A stretch of DNA of 64,000 bases from Xylogone sp. PMI_703 (taxonomy: Eukaryota > Ascomycota > Leotiomycetes): assembly GCA_021399445.1 (NCBI GenBank), contig JAJTUQ010000012.1, positions 62,001 to 126,000 of the forward strand. Direction: 5' to 3'. Position 1 is the first letter of the stretch, and every line of letters begins with the position of its first letter. Both the position numbers and the translations under genes were made by a program. The notes beneath the pieces were generated by a model. The model saw only the letters and a list, made by a program, of their open reading frames with translations, was not told the origin of the DNA and made no database searches. Positions 35,354 through 45,998 of this stretch are shown here, piece by piece.

Positions 35354-36126
35354 ATGGCAACACCGGTCCCAGTTATCACGGTAGAGGGAGCGACAACACC
35401 AGCAACAGCGAAGGAAGAGCCGAGACCCAGGAAAGACAAGGAAGCCCAAGCAATAGAGACAGTACTAGAAACAATGAAGGAGATATACATGCTGAACAAG
35501 GCCCTGAAAGCGGAGATTGGGGAGTTAAAAGCACAACTGGATGAAACTAAAGCACAGATGAACAGTATCAACGTACAGCTGGTGGAAACGAGAGAACAGC
35601 TGGTAGAAGCCAACAATCAACTCACAGAGACAAAGATGCAACTTGCAGAGACGAATATGCAATTAGTAGAGATGTCCTCTAATCTAAACGCCAGTGTACG
35701 AGGAGGATCGACTCTAACTACTAACCTGTCGACACCATCATACTCGGCGGCGCTATTACGGTTGGTAAACCCCTCATCATCAGCGAGCCAGCCAAACGTA
35801 GGCCGAAGACCACCGGGATAGAATTAGCACATTGTATAGTCGATACTACACAAGTCAACGAGGAAGGCCAACCGAAGATACAACCAGGGTTCATAAGAAA
35901 GATCATCGAAGAAGGAGTTCGGAAAGCGGTAGACCAGGACAACTGGAGGTGTGCAGCCATGATGCAAGACGCTAGAAACGAAAAGAGGGTCGAGATCGCC
36001 TGTAGAGACGAGACAGAGCTTAGAATGGTGAAAGAAGCAGTGGAAGGATTAGGAATTAGAGGATTGCAGGTGCTCCGAGATCAGTTCTACCCAGTAAAGG
36101 TAGATAACGCAAACCGGGTAGCAGTA
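35354..36126 (+). pseudogene. LINE ORF1, N-terminal half
   Basis: The frame at 35354-35821 begins with a Thr/Ala/Pro-rich leader, then a coiled coil of repeated heptads (about residues 35-115, with ETKMQLAETNMQLVE). After a shift near 35820 it continues into the conserved ORF1 region (PGFIRKIIEEGVRKA, NWRCAAMMQDARN, and VLRDQFYPVKVDNANR). At 36127 the match breaks off where the inverted block begins. The protein would bind the element's RNA. It is not functional here. Confidence 0.75.
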
Positions 36127-37140
36127 ATTGATGGTTTATCTTGTAGTTTCTCCTTAACTCTCTCTCTTATTTTATTCCATGATGCTTCTTCTGTCTGTGG
36201 TGTTTCCGGGGTATCCAAGTCTATAATCGTCTCTATAGCTCGGTGGACTAAGCCATGTTCTGTCTCGTGAACATCGCACTTGATCACGTTCCTTGCTATC
36301 TCGTTAGACGTTAATCTAAATCAATTGTGGACTCTTGATCTCCTCGTTGCCATGTTTTGGTTCCTCTCGGTAACAAGCTCTGCAGTCTATACTCGTTCAT
36401 CAGTTCGATAATAATGTTGGCTTCTCCTTGCCTTGCCAGTGTGATATTGTCGCCTCCTCATAGCTGGTCGTGCCTGTTGAAGTCCCTTATCACCACCATC
36501 TCTATCACTTCTCCGTCTCTCCTCTGTGCTGTCTGGATTGTTTTCCGTATCTCTCTGATTCCCTAGTCTAGTGCCTCTCTATTTGCTGGTTCTATATATG
36601 CTACTATAGTCAAAACCTTGCAGGTTTATAGCTAAATGATTGCCGCTATGAATCCGGTGATTCCACTGGGACTTGCTCCAAGTCAATGTCGCTCTTAACC
36701 CAAAACATACTGCGAATCTTCCACCTCCCCTCTGTTTTCGCACGTTTAGTTATAGTATTTTTAAAATCTTATTTATATCGTGGAGGATAGAGGATACGAC
36801 ATGTTGGACTGTACGATTCATGTGGACCTAGGCATAGTACGCATTTGAATATTTACAATTGGCAATCGCTGTACCAGTGCCCTACATTGGCACACTTTCC
36901 GCATTTTTGCGGTTTGTTACAGTTAAAGCTTTATGTCCCAATTCTTGACAATTGTAGCATTGCTATACCCTGGCCCTTCGTTCGAAGGGACGAGTGTAGG
37001 CCGACTCTCCAGCTACATGAAAGTAGTTCTCACGTAGTAGTCTATCAGTCTCCTCCCGCTTTGTTACGAATACTATCATCGATTCATACGCTTCCTTACT
37101 TCTTTCTTGCTCAGCCATACGATTGATTACCGGGCGATGT
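36127..37140 (-). pseudogene. Inverted block: LINE ORF1 zinc knuckles and ORF2 endonuclease
   Basis: Read on the minus strand, the block begins with an ORF1 segment (REETDRLLRENYFHVAGES) near 37070, followed by CCHC knuckles (QCYNCQELGHKA, then CGKCANVGHW) near 36970-36850. The apurinic-like endonuclease follows near 36540-36270 (DFNRHDQLWGG, EYRLQSLLPRGTKTWQ, HETEHGLVHRAIET) and ends at KIRERVKEKLQDK. On the plus strand the next part of the same protein resumes at about 37142 (QQQTNKLIEVITEAI). The block is thus flipped in place. Confidence 0.8.
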
Positions 37141-38785
37141 GCAACAACAGACCAATAAACTTATAGAGGTAATAACGGAAGCAATCCAGAGCTTGACGCC
37201 AAAAGCCAGACTATCACTGTACGTAAAACGGTGATGTACAGCCGGTTTGACATAACTGAGGAAAGTATACACTTATTAGAGAAACCAAGCCAGAGCGCAA
37301 AGGAGAAGAGGGAGTGCACTTCCAGAACTAGAAATACAAGCCAAAGATATTGCAAAAGAATATCATGAGGCAATCAATAGACAAAAGAAGTACCCTGGGA
37401 TAGCTTTTTGACAGAAAGTAAGAATATATGGCGAATCTCTAAGTTCTTAGATATGAAGAACAATACAGCCTTCAACAAAATCCCTCCATTGAAAAGGAAG
37501 GACGGTACAACAACACAAAGCACAATAAAGCAGTCAAAAGAACTGTTAGCTACATTCTTCCTCCTACTGCCCGAAGAAGTAAAGGAAGAGAAAGAGAAAG
37601 GTCAACGGCAGACAGTAAAGATGTCCCAGTTAACAGTGGAAGAAGTGGAGAGGAAGGTATTTGATATGAATTCATGGAAGGCACTGGGGGAAGATGGGAT
37701 GCAAGCTATGGTATGGAAACAAATCTGGCCGGTAGCGAAAACCACCATTACACACCTGTTCCAAACGTCCCTGTGGGAAGGAGAACTACCCAGACAATGG
37801 AGAAATGCAAAGATTATACCTATGAAGAAGCCCGGAAAAGGGGACTACAGGCAGCCAAGGCGTGGCGACCAATCTCACTATTATCAACACTGGGAAAGAT
37901 CCTGGAAGTAGTAATAGCAGAAAGGTTATTGTACGCAACAGAGTACTGAGGATTACTACCCACAAATCACTTTGTGGCTAGAAAGTAACGGTCTACTAAA
38001 CAAGCACTAGTATTATTACAAGAGCACATATACGACGCGTGGAGGAGGAAAAAAGTGCTAAGTCTCATCAGCTTTGACGTGAAGGGGGCGTATAACAGAG
38101 TATACAAGGATAGGCTGCTTAAAAGGCTTAAAACATGTGGAATACCACAATACATAGTTAAGCGGATCGATGCCTTCTGCTCTAATAGAACCACAACTAT
38201 AATTATTAACGGTACAGTGTCGGAAACGCAAAATTTAGCACAGGCTAGGTTACCGCAAAGGTCACCATTATCCCCAATCCTCTTCCTGTTCTTTAATGCC
38301 GACCTAGTACAGCATAAACTGAGCTCTAAAGGAGGATCTATAACATTTGTAGACGATTATTCGGCATAGGTAGTAGGAGAGTCGGCAGAAGCGAACAGAC
38401 CTGGAATCGAAGAGATAATCCAGAAGGTTATACGGTGGGAGAACTGTAGTGGAGTTACATTCGAGCCAGACAAGACAATCTTGATTCACTTTACCAGGAA
38501 TAAGGCAAAGACCAGCACACAACCATACAACATAAAAGGAGCGGAAATCGAGCCAAAGGAAAGTGCTAAATTGCTGGGAGTGATATTGGACGCGGAACTC
38601 CGGTTCAGAGAGCATATCTCAAGGGCGGCGACCAAAGGCCTGAAAGCAGCTATGGCGCTGCGAAAACTACAAGCTATATCGACGCCAACCGCAAGAAAGC
38701 TATTCACAGCAACCGTAACACCTGCAATCGACTACGCGTCAGTGGTGTGGATGCACCGGTGTACCGGCAGAGAGGCAGCCATGCT
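37141..38785 (+). pseudogene. LINE reverse transcriptase, broken
   Basis: The plus-strand reading gives the linker (EVITEAIQSLTPKA), then the RT domain: MNSWKALGEDGMQAMVWK, GELPRQWRNAKIIPMKKPGK, AWRPISLLSTLGK, SFDVKGAYN, QRSPLSPILFLFFNADL and the catalytic FVDDYSA near 38348-38368. It continues to the thumb region (KAAMALRKLQ, TPAIDYASVVW). Stops interrupt it near 37948, 37988 and 38369, the last just after FVDDYSA where the family usually has Trp. It ends abruptly near 38785 before the RNase H region. Confidence 0.85.
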
Positions 38786-39969
38786 CAATCCAGGTTGGCG
38801 CTGCCGGCGCAGCGACCCTAATTATTATGGCCCTTACAGTTTGTTGACCTGCTGTGCTTCTAGTGATAACGCTGAAAGCTTGTTATAATACAATACATTA
38901 TGAAGCCGCAGATGATTTTAAAGTCCTGTTGGTTATAGGTTGTTTAAGTGAGAAATTCGTATGCTAGTTCATTACAATTACAGGCCCTATAGTATTGCGC
39001 TAAAGCCAACGGCCTTAGGGCGTTGGCTGAACTACTGCACAATAGAGCCTATAACTACTGTACGTGTCAGACCGTACAACAGGTAATTGCGCTCAGACCT
39101 CCTACGCATAGGGCAATATATCTTCCATACCCTTTCTACATATTTCCAAGCGTACGTTACTGTCAATAGATTGTAGAAAGTCCTATCGTATTTATCTCTA
39201 GAAATGTATGGTAGAATCTCCCGTAGGATAGCTAATCATCTACAATTCAGTGCGCTCTTCTTACCATACCTTACCTTGGATCTGACAATAATTGACTCCA
39301 TTGCCACCAGCGAAGGGGATAATTACTTAAGGGTCACAATGTCATGTCACCTGTTGCCAACTTTTGAGGCCTTTGAAACCATTGAAATGGTTGGAATGAC
39401 AAGAAACAGAAGCTTATTTTAGTTTCAATGGTTTACATACATCGCTCGGCGAAAGACAAAGCGTTGAAATACACAGGGGAAGAATTCATTCCTTCCGCAA
39501 GTGGGAAGTAAGATAGCAGTCGATGCATCTGCGGTGGGGGCAGCCACATTAATGCATCTCCACGTACACTTTGCCAGATTTAGGCTTTCAGTTCCATTCG
39601 GCCTCCGAGTACTGTAAACGCAGGCAAAGTCTAGACTTAAATTGTCTCTTGTTTATGACGAAGTCTATATGCAGCTAGTGGCAGCAGGTCTCAGAACAGC
39701 CCATATGCAGAGCTCGCATGTGAAAGAGCAGCGAGGGCTAAACTTGTCCATACATGATATTGCGAGGTTACAGACGCTGGTCGTAATTGGTTTACAACTG
39801 AATTGAACTGCTTAACTACCTACAATGGGCAAATAGCACTTATTTATGGTCCTCTTACGGCCGTACGTCGGTGACCGAGAGCTTACAGTCGGTTCCCGAT
39901 TGATTGCCAATCCAGGTAATATACAACACTTGTATAATCTTTATTGCCAGTATTAGTTCAAATTGGATC
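38786..39969. other. No supported gene
   Basis: A short GC palindrome at 38799-38814 and an imperfect 25-nt palindrome at 39004-39028 (AGCCAACG...CGTTGGCT) are the only visible structures. Frames are at most 72 codons and unrecognised. Confidence 0.45.
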
Positions 39970-40886
39970 TCACGGATCCAATTTGTTGACATACAGAGGT
40001 GACACCTTAACTTCCCGCACCCAAAGGTCCCAGGGTCTCTGAACTGTCCCCTGGTCCGTTGCCCAGCTCTCCCTTGCCTGCCGCTCCGTGAGATAAACGA
40101 GTCCATCTTGAGAATTAAGATTCGAGCCCAGAAACGCATGTTGGATAGCTAACGCTTCAGACTGTACTTCCGCGTCTACCTGAGAGTAGATGGCTTGGAA
40201 AACCACAGTTTTGATATCAGTGGAGCAAGTCGTGAAGCCGTGACTCTGCATCAACACGACAAGGTGGTCAGGCAAGGTTTCATTCGAATTCCCTCCTGCT
40301 GAAAACTCCGCCGCCAGGGATGAACCGAGTGGAACAGTGCGGACAAGAAGGTCCTGAGTGGCATTGGGCTTGTAGTATTGGGAGATGTCAAACACAGGAA
40401 CGTCCTTGCCTATAAACCGTGTTCAGCATCCGTTCATCAGATACTCCAGGCGTGACTGCGAGCCAAAGAAAAAAAAAAATACCACGTACCCAAGAACCCT
40501 GCAAGATGGATTGACGGCTTCAGAGGAACATCGCTTATGCTATATGGAATCAAAGCCAGCGAGTGGCTGTGCACCACAGCATTGATCCCAGAGAATCGCT
40601 TATAGATCTCGCTATGGATATAGCGCTCAATGAATCCACTAGGAGCATTTGGCTCAACTGGAGATGCGTCTGAAACACGGTATTCGACGATATCATCGGC
40701 CGAGCTCACGAGTGCCGGGGCTTCGTTGCGAGACATGAAGAATGTTGATGGGCTGTATGGATTCCGCACCGAAAGGTGGCCATACGCGTCAAGCACACTA
40801 TTATAGTGGAGGATGTGCAATGCATTGATAAAGGTGCCAAATAGCTGGCTTAGATTTGCTGCTACCATCTTGACCAGTGTGGACAA
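39970..40886 (-). CDS. Class II aldolase/adducin-domain protein (278 aa, 2 exons)
   Basis: Exon 1 is 40490-40886 and exon 2 is 39970-40409; the 80-nt intron has GT..AG ends, an 11-base T tract on the coding strand, and its removal keeps frame through FLGKDVPVFDI. The fold is recognisable from AYGHLSVRNP near residue 35, the acidic-His segment FIERYIHSEIY (Glu87, His91) and the HSH motif at 106-108, which with a later His bind the metal. The rest of the domain, including HGFTTCSTD near residue 185, lies in exon 2. Members cleave or isomerise small sugar or hydroxy-acid phosphates, but many fungal members have unknown substrates. It is divergent from the beta-propeller gene across 719 bp. No disruption is seen. 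Confidence 0.85.
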
Positions 40887-41605
40887 GGACCTTGATTTGG
40901 AGAAATAGTTTTAAAAGTTGTACGAATTCCTTTGCGAAATAGGAGTAACCCTTCGATCTTATTAACGTATCCCCGTGTCGGCAAATTAATAAAAAGTTAT
41001 GCCTGTCCCACTCTGCATGGGTGCTCTAAGATTCAATTAATCGCGCGACGGTGCATAATGGCATGTGAAGGTTCTGTTGAGGAAAAGCCCACTGCGCACG
41101 AGTCCGGGTCAAGAAACTGGTCCAATGTCTGGACCCAACTTCCTGTATAAGCTGAATTAAGAGGAGCTCAACCAACTCGCAGATATGTATAATGGACCGA
41201 AATGGGCCGCCTCCACTTCAAAATGCCCTTCTTGTTCTCGTATTAGAACATTAGGTACCCCAACATTCCACCGTCTAGACTACGCAGTCCTCTACATTCC
41301 GGCTCTCCGATGTTTAGGTGATTTTGTTGAAGACTTCCAGAAAAAAAAACCCCCCATGCAGCTCAACGATTTTTTGCAGAAGCCTAAGTGTAAAACAAAA
41401 CCAACAAAAAGAACCGGCGAGCATTTAATGGAGCTTCTCCTCTGACATCAGGAGACATCTGAGTATCTCATGTCTGACATCTATCACCTACCGGTTTGTA
41501 TTTTTAAATGCCCATCTGAACACCAGGCAAAGGCGAGTATCACAGTGGTCTTTCAAATTGAGTCTCTTCTTTAGTCTTTCTTATTGACCGGTGGCTCAAG
41601 TAGTT
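40887..41605. promoter_or_regulatory. Shared divergent upstream region (aldolase / beta-propeller)
   Basis: The two start codons face away from each other across 719 bp. Frames inside (72 and 86 codons) have no recognisable products. A pyrimidine-rich tract (CTTCTTTAGTCTTTCTTATT) lies at about 41566-41585, just before the beta-propeller start. Confidence 0.45.
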
Positions 41606-42655
41606 ATGTTCAAGATGCCAGTTACAATACCCACCGTCCTCCTTTACACCTTCGCTGCCCTCGCTTTCCCGTTACTCGGGTCGCCTGCAGCCAGAGCCTC
41701 GAAGCTCCCGCTCCCAGCGCGTATGGTGCACCAGTTCCCGAACCCCACCTGGATTGAGAACATCGCCGTGCGCGCAAATGGCGATCTGCTTTTAACTACC
41801 GTCGCTCCTAACGCCTCCCTCTACGTCCTGGAGAACCCCCAAGCCCAAGCTTCACAGCCCAGTGTGAAACTCTTGAACACATTCGGCGTCGACAGTCTGA
41901 CTGGAATCGCCGAAACACACCCGGACAAGTTCGTGGTCGTGGGTGGCAACTTCAGCGGCAATGCTGTTGGGGTGCAGGGCAGCTTCGCGGCCTGGACCGT
42001 CGACTTCGGATTCAATGATGTCGCGCCCCAGATCAAGACTGTGGCGCACCTGTCTAAAGCGGTTTTCCTCAATGGCGTTACGACTGTGCCTGGTTGCAAT
42101 GAGGTGCTGATTGCCGACTCGACACTGGGGCTTGCCTGGCACTTGAATGTCGAGACGGGCGACTACGAGGTCGGCATACGGCGGCCGGAGATGGCACCAA
42201 CGCAAGACGCGCCGCTTAAGATAGGTGTTAATGGCATCCACTACTTCAATGGCTACGTCTACTGGACCAACAGCTTTGAGGCTACGCTGTATCGCATCGA
42301 AGTCGGGCGTCAGGGGCATCCCGCTCCTGGAGCGGTAGTGGAGACTGTGGCGAAGGTGAATGCCAGCTTCCTAGATGACTTTACAATTGACACAAACGCT
42401 ACGACGTGGGCCACAACTCATCTGGACAACAGATTAGTCACCATTAAACCGAACGGAGTTAGTGTTGTGGTTGAGGGTTCTCTTCATGAGTTGACTGTGA
42501 CAGGAGACACTGCTTGCCAGTTTGGAAGAACAGAGGAAGACAAGGACACTTTGTATGTTGTGACGGACGGAGGGCTTGCCGCCTATGCCCTCCACGTTAA
42601 CGGTACGATCGTGGAAGGAGGTAAAGTAGTCGCCATTGATACTAGAGGATTTTGA
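41606..42655 (+). CDS. Secreted SMP-30/gluconolactonase-like six-bladed beta-propeller (349 aa)
   Basis: I start at the ATG at 41606, although Met at 41615 is equally possible; the frame opens at GTG just upstream. The N-terminus is a signal peptide, with a hydrophobic core (about residues 8-27) and an Ala-rich cleavage region. The rest is a TolB/SMP-30-like propeller: FPNPTWIENIAVRANGDLLL marks the first blade, LTGIAETHPDKFVV the second, and repeated Gly-Val/Asn-Gly turns follow. Five or more Asn-X-Ser/Thr sites support secretion. Family members hydrolyse lactones or bind ligands, and fungal members related to EupF and AsR5 act as hetero-Diels-Alderases in tropolone pathways. Which applies is not visible. 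The gene is intact and intronless. Confidence 0.8.
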   Translation: MFKMPVTIPTVLLYTFAALAFPLLGSPAARASKLPLPARMVHQFPNPTWIENIAVRANGDLLLTTVAPNASLYVLENPQAQASQPSVKLLNTFGVDSLTGIAETHPDKFVVVGGNFSGNAVGVQGSFAAWTVDFGFNDVAPQIKTVAHLSKAVFLNGVTTVPGCNEVLIADSTLGLAWHLNVETGDYEVGIRRPEMAPTQDAPLKIGVNGIHYFNGYVYWTNSFEATLYRIEVGRQGHPAPGAVVETVAKVNASFLDDFTIDTNATTWATTHLDNRLVTIKPNGVSVVVEGSLHELTVTGDTACQFGRTEEDKDTLYVVTDGGLAAYALHVNGTIVEGGKVVAIDTRGF

Positions 42656-42769
42656 AGGTTCTTCAACATTAAGTGTCGGATTGCTTGGCAGTTTGAGACT
42701 GGTACAACATAGACGCATCGATGCCTCTTATCTCATAATGGGTGTCTAACGATATTAGCAACCAAAAAC

Positions 42770-43500
42770 ATGACAGAAGTAGCTTGTGGCCAACCAAAGA
42801 GGGACAGAACTACGTTAGTTTCAGTCACCGGAATTGTTGGGGTCTCCTTTGCTTTAGTGATATTCATTATTCGAGTAGTAGCAAAGGCACTGTACAGTCA
42901 CTTTGGAATGGACGCGGGCAATGATTACAGCAATGGTGAGTACAACAGTCGAGGCTTCTTGATCTCGGCGCTTCGCGTAGAAGGCTTTAATTATTCCACT
43001 CTCAGTAATGGCTATCCTGCGTATGGATCTTAAGCTTAAGTTAATATCTATTTCTCGATCGGATTTCTATGTATTAGTAGCCAATTATGGACTGGATAAT
43101 GATATTTAGTCAATCCCATGTAGTCGCATCACATACATTCTTCATTATGTTATCTATACCACTTTGGAGCTTTACTAACCCCTATAGATTTACTACTTTG
43201 ACAAGTTGCTCGATCTTAGAAGCCTAATTCTGATTAAGGTCTCAATCCTAAGCTTTTACCTCTGTATAATTCCGTGGAAGTTATACACGAGACTGGTGTA
43301 TACAGTAATGGGAGCGAATGTCATATGTAGCATTATATTTGGTCTTTTCTTCCGTATTGCAATGTGTCCCAATTCATGCGGCTTAGACAAGATGGGATGG
43401 AACGGTCCGGGGAAAATATATTAATGCTAATTCGATTAGATGGACAAGCGCTGTGATCAATATCGTTTTGGACATCGTTATACTTGTTCTTCCCCTTCCA
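42770..43500 (+). pseudogene. PTH11-like seven-helix receptor, broken
   Basis: Pieces on the plus strand match the PTH11-like family: a start with CGQPKRDRTTLV and a first helix (VSVTGIVGVSFALVIFIIRVV), then after a putative intron ending in CTATAG at 43190 a second region (LILIKVSILSFYLCIIPWK, LVYTVMGANVIC), and finally INIVLDIVILVLPLP near 43450-43500 in a shifted frame. The sequence between 42930 and 43190 has no coding match. The C-terminal helices are absent. Such receptors sense surface or metabolite cues at the plasma membrane. Truncation and the frameshift near 43424 make it non-functional. Confidence 0.65.
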
Positions 43501-43990
43501 GCATCCAGCAGTTCAACAATGCAGACCAAGTAACCTGGCTTTCTGTAGCGTAAGTGCCGTCGAATTCGCAGTCCTTGTTTCTAGCTTTGTCTGCGATGCT
43601 GAGAACACAAGCATAGTTTTGCACCGTGCCCGTCGGCATTGGTCCTCCCATGGTCGAGATTCTATGGTCTGTACAATGCAAAATACCTTTACATCAGGGT
43701 AAGTTCTCGAAAGTATCTTGGATATTAAATGAACAGGCTTGTGCTGACTCACGTCTGCAGTCTCTGTGCTTGTTCATAGCAGGTTCTGCTCTCTGTGGGG
43801 CAGCTCCGACAATGTCAGCCATGATCGTAGGCCGAGCTCTGGCCGGAATGGGTGTAAGTTCTCAAATCAGCCCCATTAGGAACCGCTGCTGATCTATCTG
43901 ACATCAACAGGGTAGCGAAATGTATTTTGGAATCCTCGTGCTGCTATCGGTCTCGACCACAGTACGCGAGCGACAAACATATACAGTACT
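43501..43990 (+). pseudogene. MFS transporter fragment, broken
   Basis: The sequence directly after the receptor relic encodes MFS pieces: FNNADQVTWLSVA at about 43512, RFYGLYNAKYLYI at about 43655-43693 followed by a GTAAGT donor, LCLFIAGSALCGAAPTMSAM plus IVGRALAGMG near 43760-43852, a second GTAAGT donor, and after ACAG at 43911 the segment MYFGILVLLSVSTTVRERQ. These cover helices 2 to 4 of a 12 or 14-helix transporter. Splice sites are intact but frames between them are broken. The rest of the gene is missing. Confidence 0.65.
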
Positions 43991-45332
43991 AGGCCACAAG
44001 TTTGCGTTGTAAGGCTGTAGCCTCGGCGCTTAAATCACAAAAATTTCAAACCTGCAAATCACCAAACAAAATTCCGAATTTTTGTGATAAGACGCGGTCT
44101 AAGGCTTAAATATAGAAATTATTCTGTTTGAGGTATAAGCCAGAAATATTGACGTTTCATTATATCTTACTAGATCATCATATAAGTACGCACTCCATTT
44201 CATGCTTGTTGCTGCTTCTAGTATTTATAGGTGGCTGCCCCTATCAGTCATTTATCTTATTCTGCTAATAAAACGGCGCAACCAAAACTATGTTGGACAT
44301 CAATGCCTTAGTTTTGATAATAGAAAGTAGAAAAGAACTAGCCATAGATAGCATTCGAAGGAAGGGTGGTTGCTTATAAGTGGTAAATCTCATATAGATA
44401 TTGTGTTCGTCTTCTTTCTTTTTAACATGCTACAATTAACAGGAGAGAAGGTTTAGAGAAGGAAATGAATACTCTGACGAAGACCTATTATTAAACGAAC
44501 ACTCAGCGCACATGGTAGAGTCAGTGAGACTGACATGTTTGTACTTCAATCGGACGTCGTTAAAGAGTTTGTACACGTCCCAATAGCACCGATTATAAAA
44601 ATCGCGCCAACTGTAAGTGAAAAAGGATCCATATAAATGAAACCTAGAGATTTTGAAAGGAAGAGAGTGGATGATCATCGGCGAGGCTCACGAGCATGTT
44701 GAGCTCTCACTTTCGCTAACGATTAAGTTCCTCATTCATTATGTCACTCGCAGAAGGTCGGCTCCCCTGCCTTCTTATTTCTCATGTCCTCTTACCAAAG
44801 ATTCTTAGATTTTATTCTGTTTACATGAATTAAAAACATGAAAGATAAAATAAAGGGCTAGCGAAACATAGCGTAAAAATTTGAATAGAGAATATAGTCC
44901 TCAAACTGCAACAATAACAACTGCTGAATCATTGTGGAAGGGTTGAATAAAACAGAGGAAGTAAATAAATGCCAGAAAAAGTGTAACGAGAGCGCTGGCT
45001 AGCGAGGCAAGAAGGAGGTAACATAAAGCATGCGCAGAGGTTCATTTCAGCATTGGTGGCGGTCGAAAGTGTAACTAATAAACGAGCCCCTTCGGAGTGT
45101 GCCAACATGTGACATAGCGACTAATAAGGCAGCTGGAACCGAGTATGACATACCATAGTAATCAATCAGGATCACGAAAGATGACATTCCTATTTCTAAC
45201 GACTTAAACGATGACACAGGATTAAACAGCTAGTTTACATATTAATATCTTTTGAGCCCCCAACTTCCACCAAAGACGGTTTGTCTCCACGCGCCTCTGT
45301 TATCTTGGATTGTGGCACAAAACGAAGGATTC
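43991..45332. other. No supported gene (1.3 kb), AT-rich; 12-bp inverted repeat at 44034-44088
   Basis: The arms ATCACAAAAATT (44034-44045) and AATTTTTGTGAT (44077-44088) pair perfectly around 31 nt. No frame above 80 codons is recognisable. The last part is the upstream region of the RGS gene; a non-ATG extension of that frame begins at 45252. Confidence 0.5.
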
Positions 45333-45998
45333 ATGTCTGAAGGGGATTTGCAGCTATCGAGGCCTTTGAGCCTAACAATCCCGGGTGGTCCTGACTGCCC
45401 GCAACGACCTACCTTACGAGAAGTGCTAGCGGGTGAGTCCTCGCCGCCATGGACTTTAAGCGCCTTCATGCAGTACCTCTCGCAGAACCATTGCCTAGAG
45501 ACCTTGGAGTTTACGATGGATGCTTCAAGATATGGTAAGCATTACCAGGCCATGGTCGATCGAGATCCGACCACCCCATTATCACCAGAAACTCCCGACT
45601 GTGCATATGTTCAGATGTTGTGGCAGAAATTACTAGATGTCTACATTGCGCAGAACAGCCCACGCGAAATCAACCTACCTTCCCAAGTAAGGGATGGATT
45701 ATTAGTTTCATCACCCAACAACTTCATCCCACCTCATCCATCACACCTGGACCAGGCCCTAAAGATCGTCTACGAACTGATGGATGAATCTGTCCTTGTC
45801 CCCTTCATCAACTCAGTTGCTCCGTCACATAAAGTCTCTGAGTCCTACTCCAAACCATGGACATCCGATGACTCCATGATGGATGTGGACGAATCATCGT
45901 TATCACCCTCGCAAAGTCGTGAAAGAGATCAAAGTCCTACTTATTCAAAGTTGCAAGGGATGAGAAACGCGTGCTGCTTTTCAGAAGGACGAAGTTGA
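45333..45998 (+). CDS. RGS-domain protein (regulator of G-protein signalling, RgsA-like), 221 aa
   Basis: The first in-frame ATG (45333) gives MSEGDLQLSRP; the frame is open from 45252 without ATG, so a short 5' exon is possible. The RGS box spans about residues 22-160, starting at PTLREVLAGESSPPWTL, with SAFMQYLSQNHCLETLEF and ending near LDQALKIVYELMDESVLVPF. The loop between helices carries the long insertion usual in fungal RgsA-like proteins. The C-terminal 55 residues are Ser/Asp/Pro-rich and probably disordered. The product would speed GTP hydrolysis by a Galpha subunit at the membrane. The gene is intact. A broken PTH11-like receptor lies 1.8 kb upstream, though a link is speculative. 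Confidence 0.8.
   Translation: MSEGDLQLSRPLSLTIPGGPDCPQRPTLREVLAGESSPPWTLSAFMQYLSQNHCLETLEFTMDASRYGKHYQAMVDRDPTTPLSPETPDCAYVQMLWQKLLDVYIAQNSPREINLPSQVRDGLLVSSPNNFIPPHPSHLDQALKIVYELMDESVLVPFINSVAPSHKVSESYSKPWTSDDSMMDVDESSLSPSQSRERDQSPTYSKLQGMRNACCFSEGRS

Larger units (their letters stand above)
35354..38785 (+). mobile_element. Tad-like non-LTR retrotransposon (LINE), broken and internally inverted
   Basis: Order along the plus strand: ORF1 N-terminal half (plus), an inverted block with the ORF1 zinc knuckles and the endonuclease (minus), then reverse transcriptase (plus). At about 38785 the LINE sequence stops and unrelated sequence begins, so its 3' end is missing. Stops and frameshifts occur throughout. 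The family call rests on CCHC knuckles, the endonuclease and the FVDDYSA reverse transcriptase motif. Confidence 0.85.

Noticed and set aside
35026..35616. 196-codon minus-strand ORF, Ser-rich
   Set aside because: It is the antisense shadow of the LINE ORF1 leader and coiled coil.
40467..40479. A-rich run as a possible retroposed poly-A tail
   Set aside because: It falls inside the class II aldolase intron and acts as its T tract on the coding strand.
41852..42319. 155-codon minus-strand ORF
   Set aside because: Shadow of the beta-propeller gene, which has strong signal-peptide and fold evidence.
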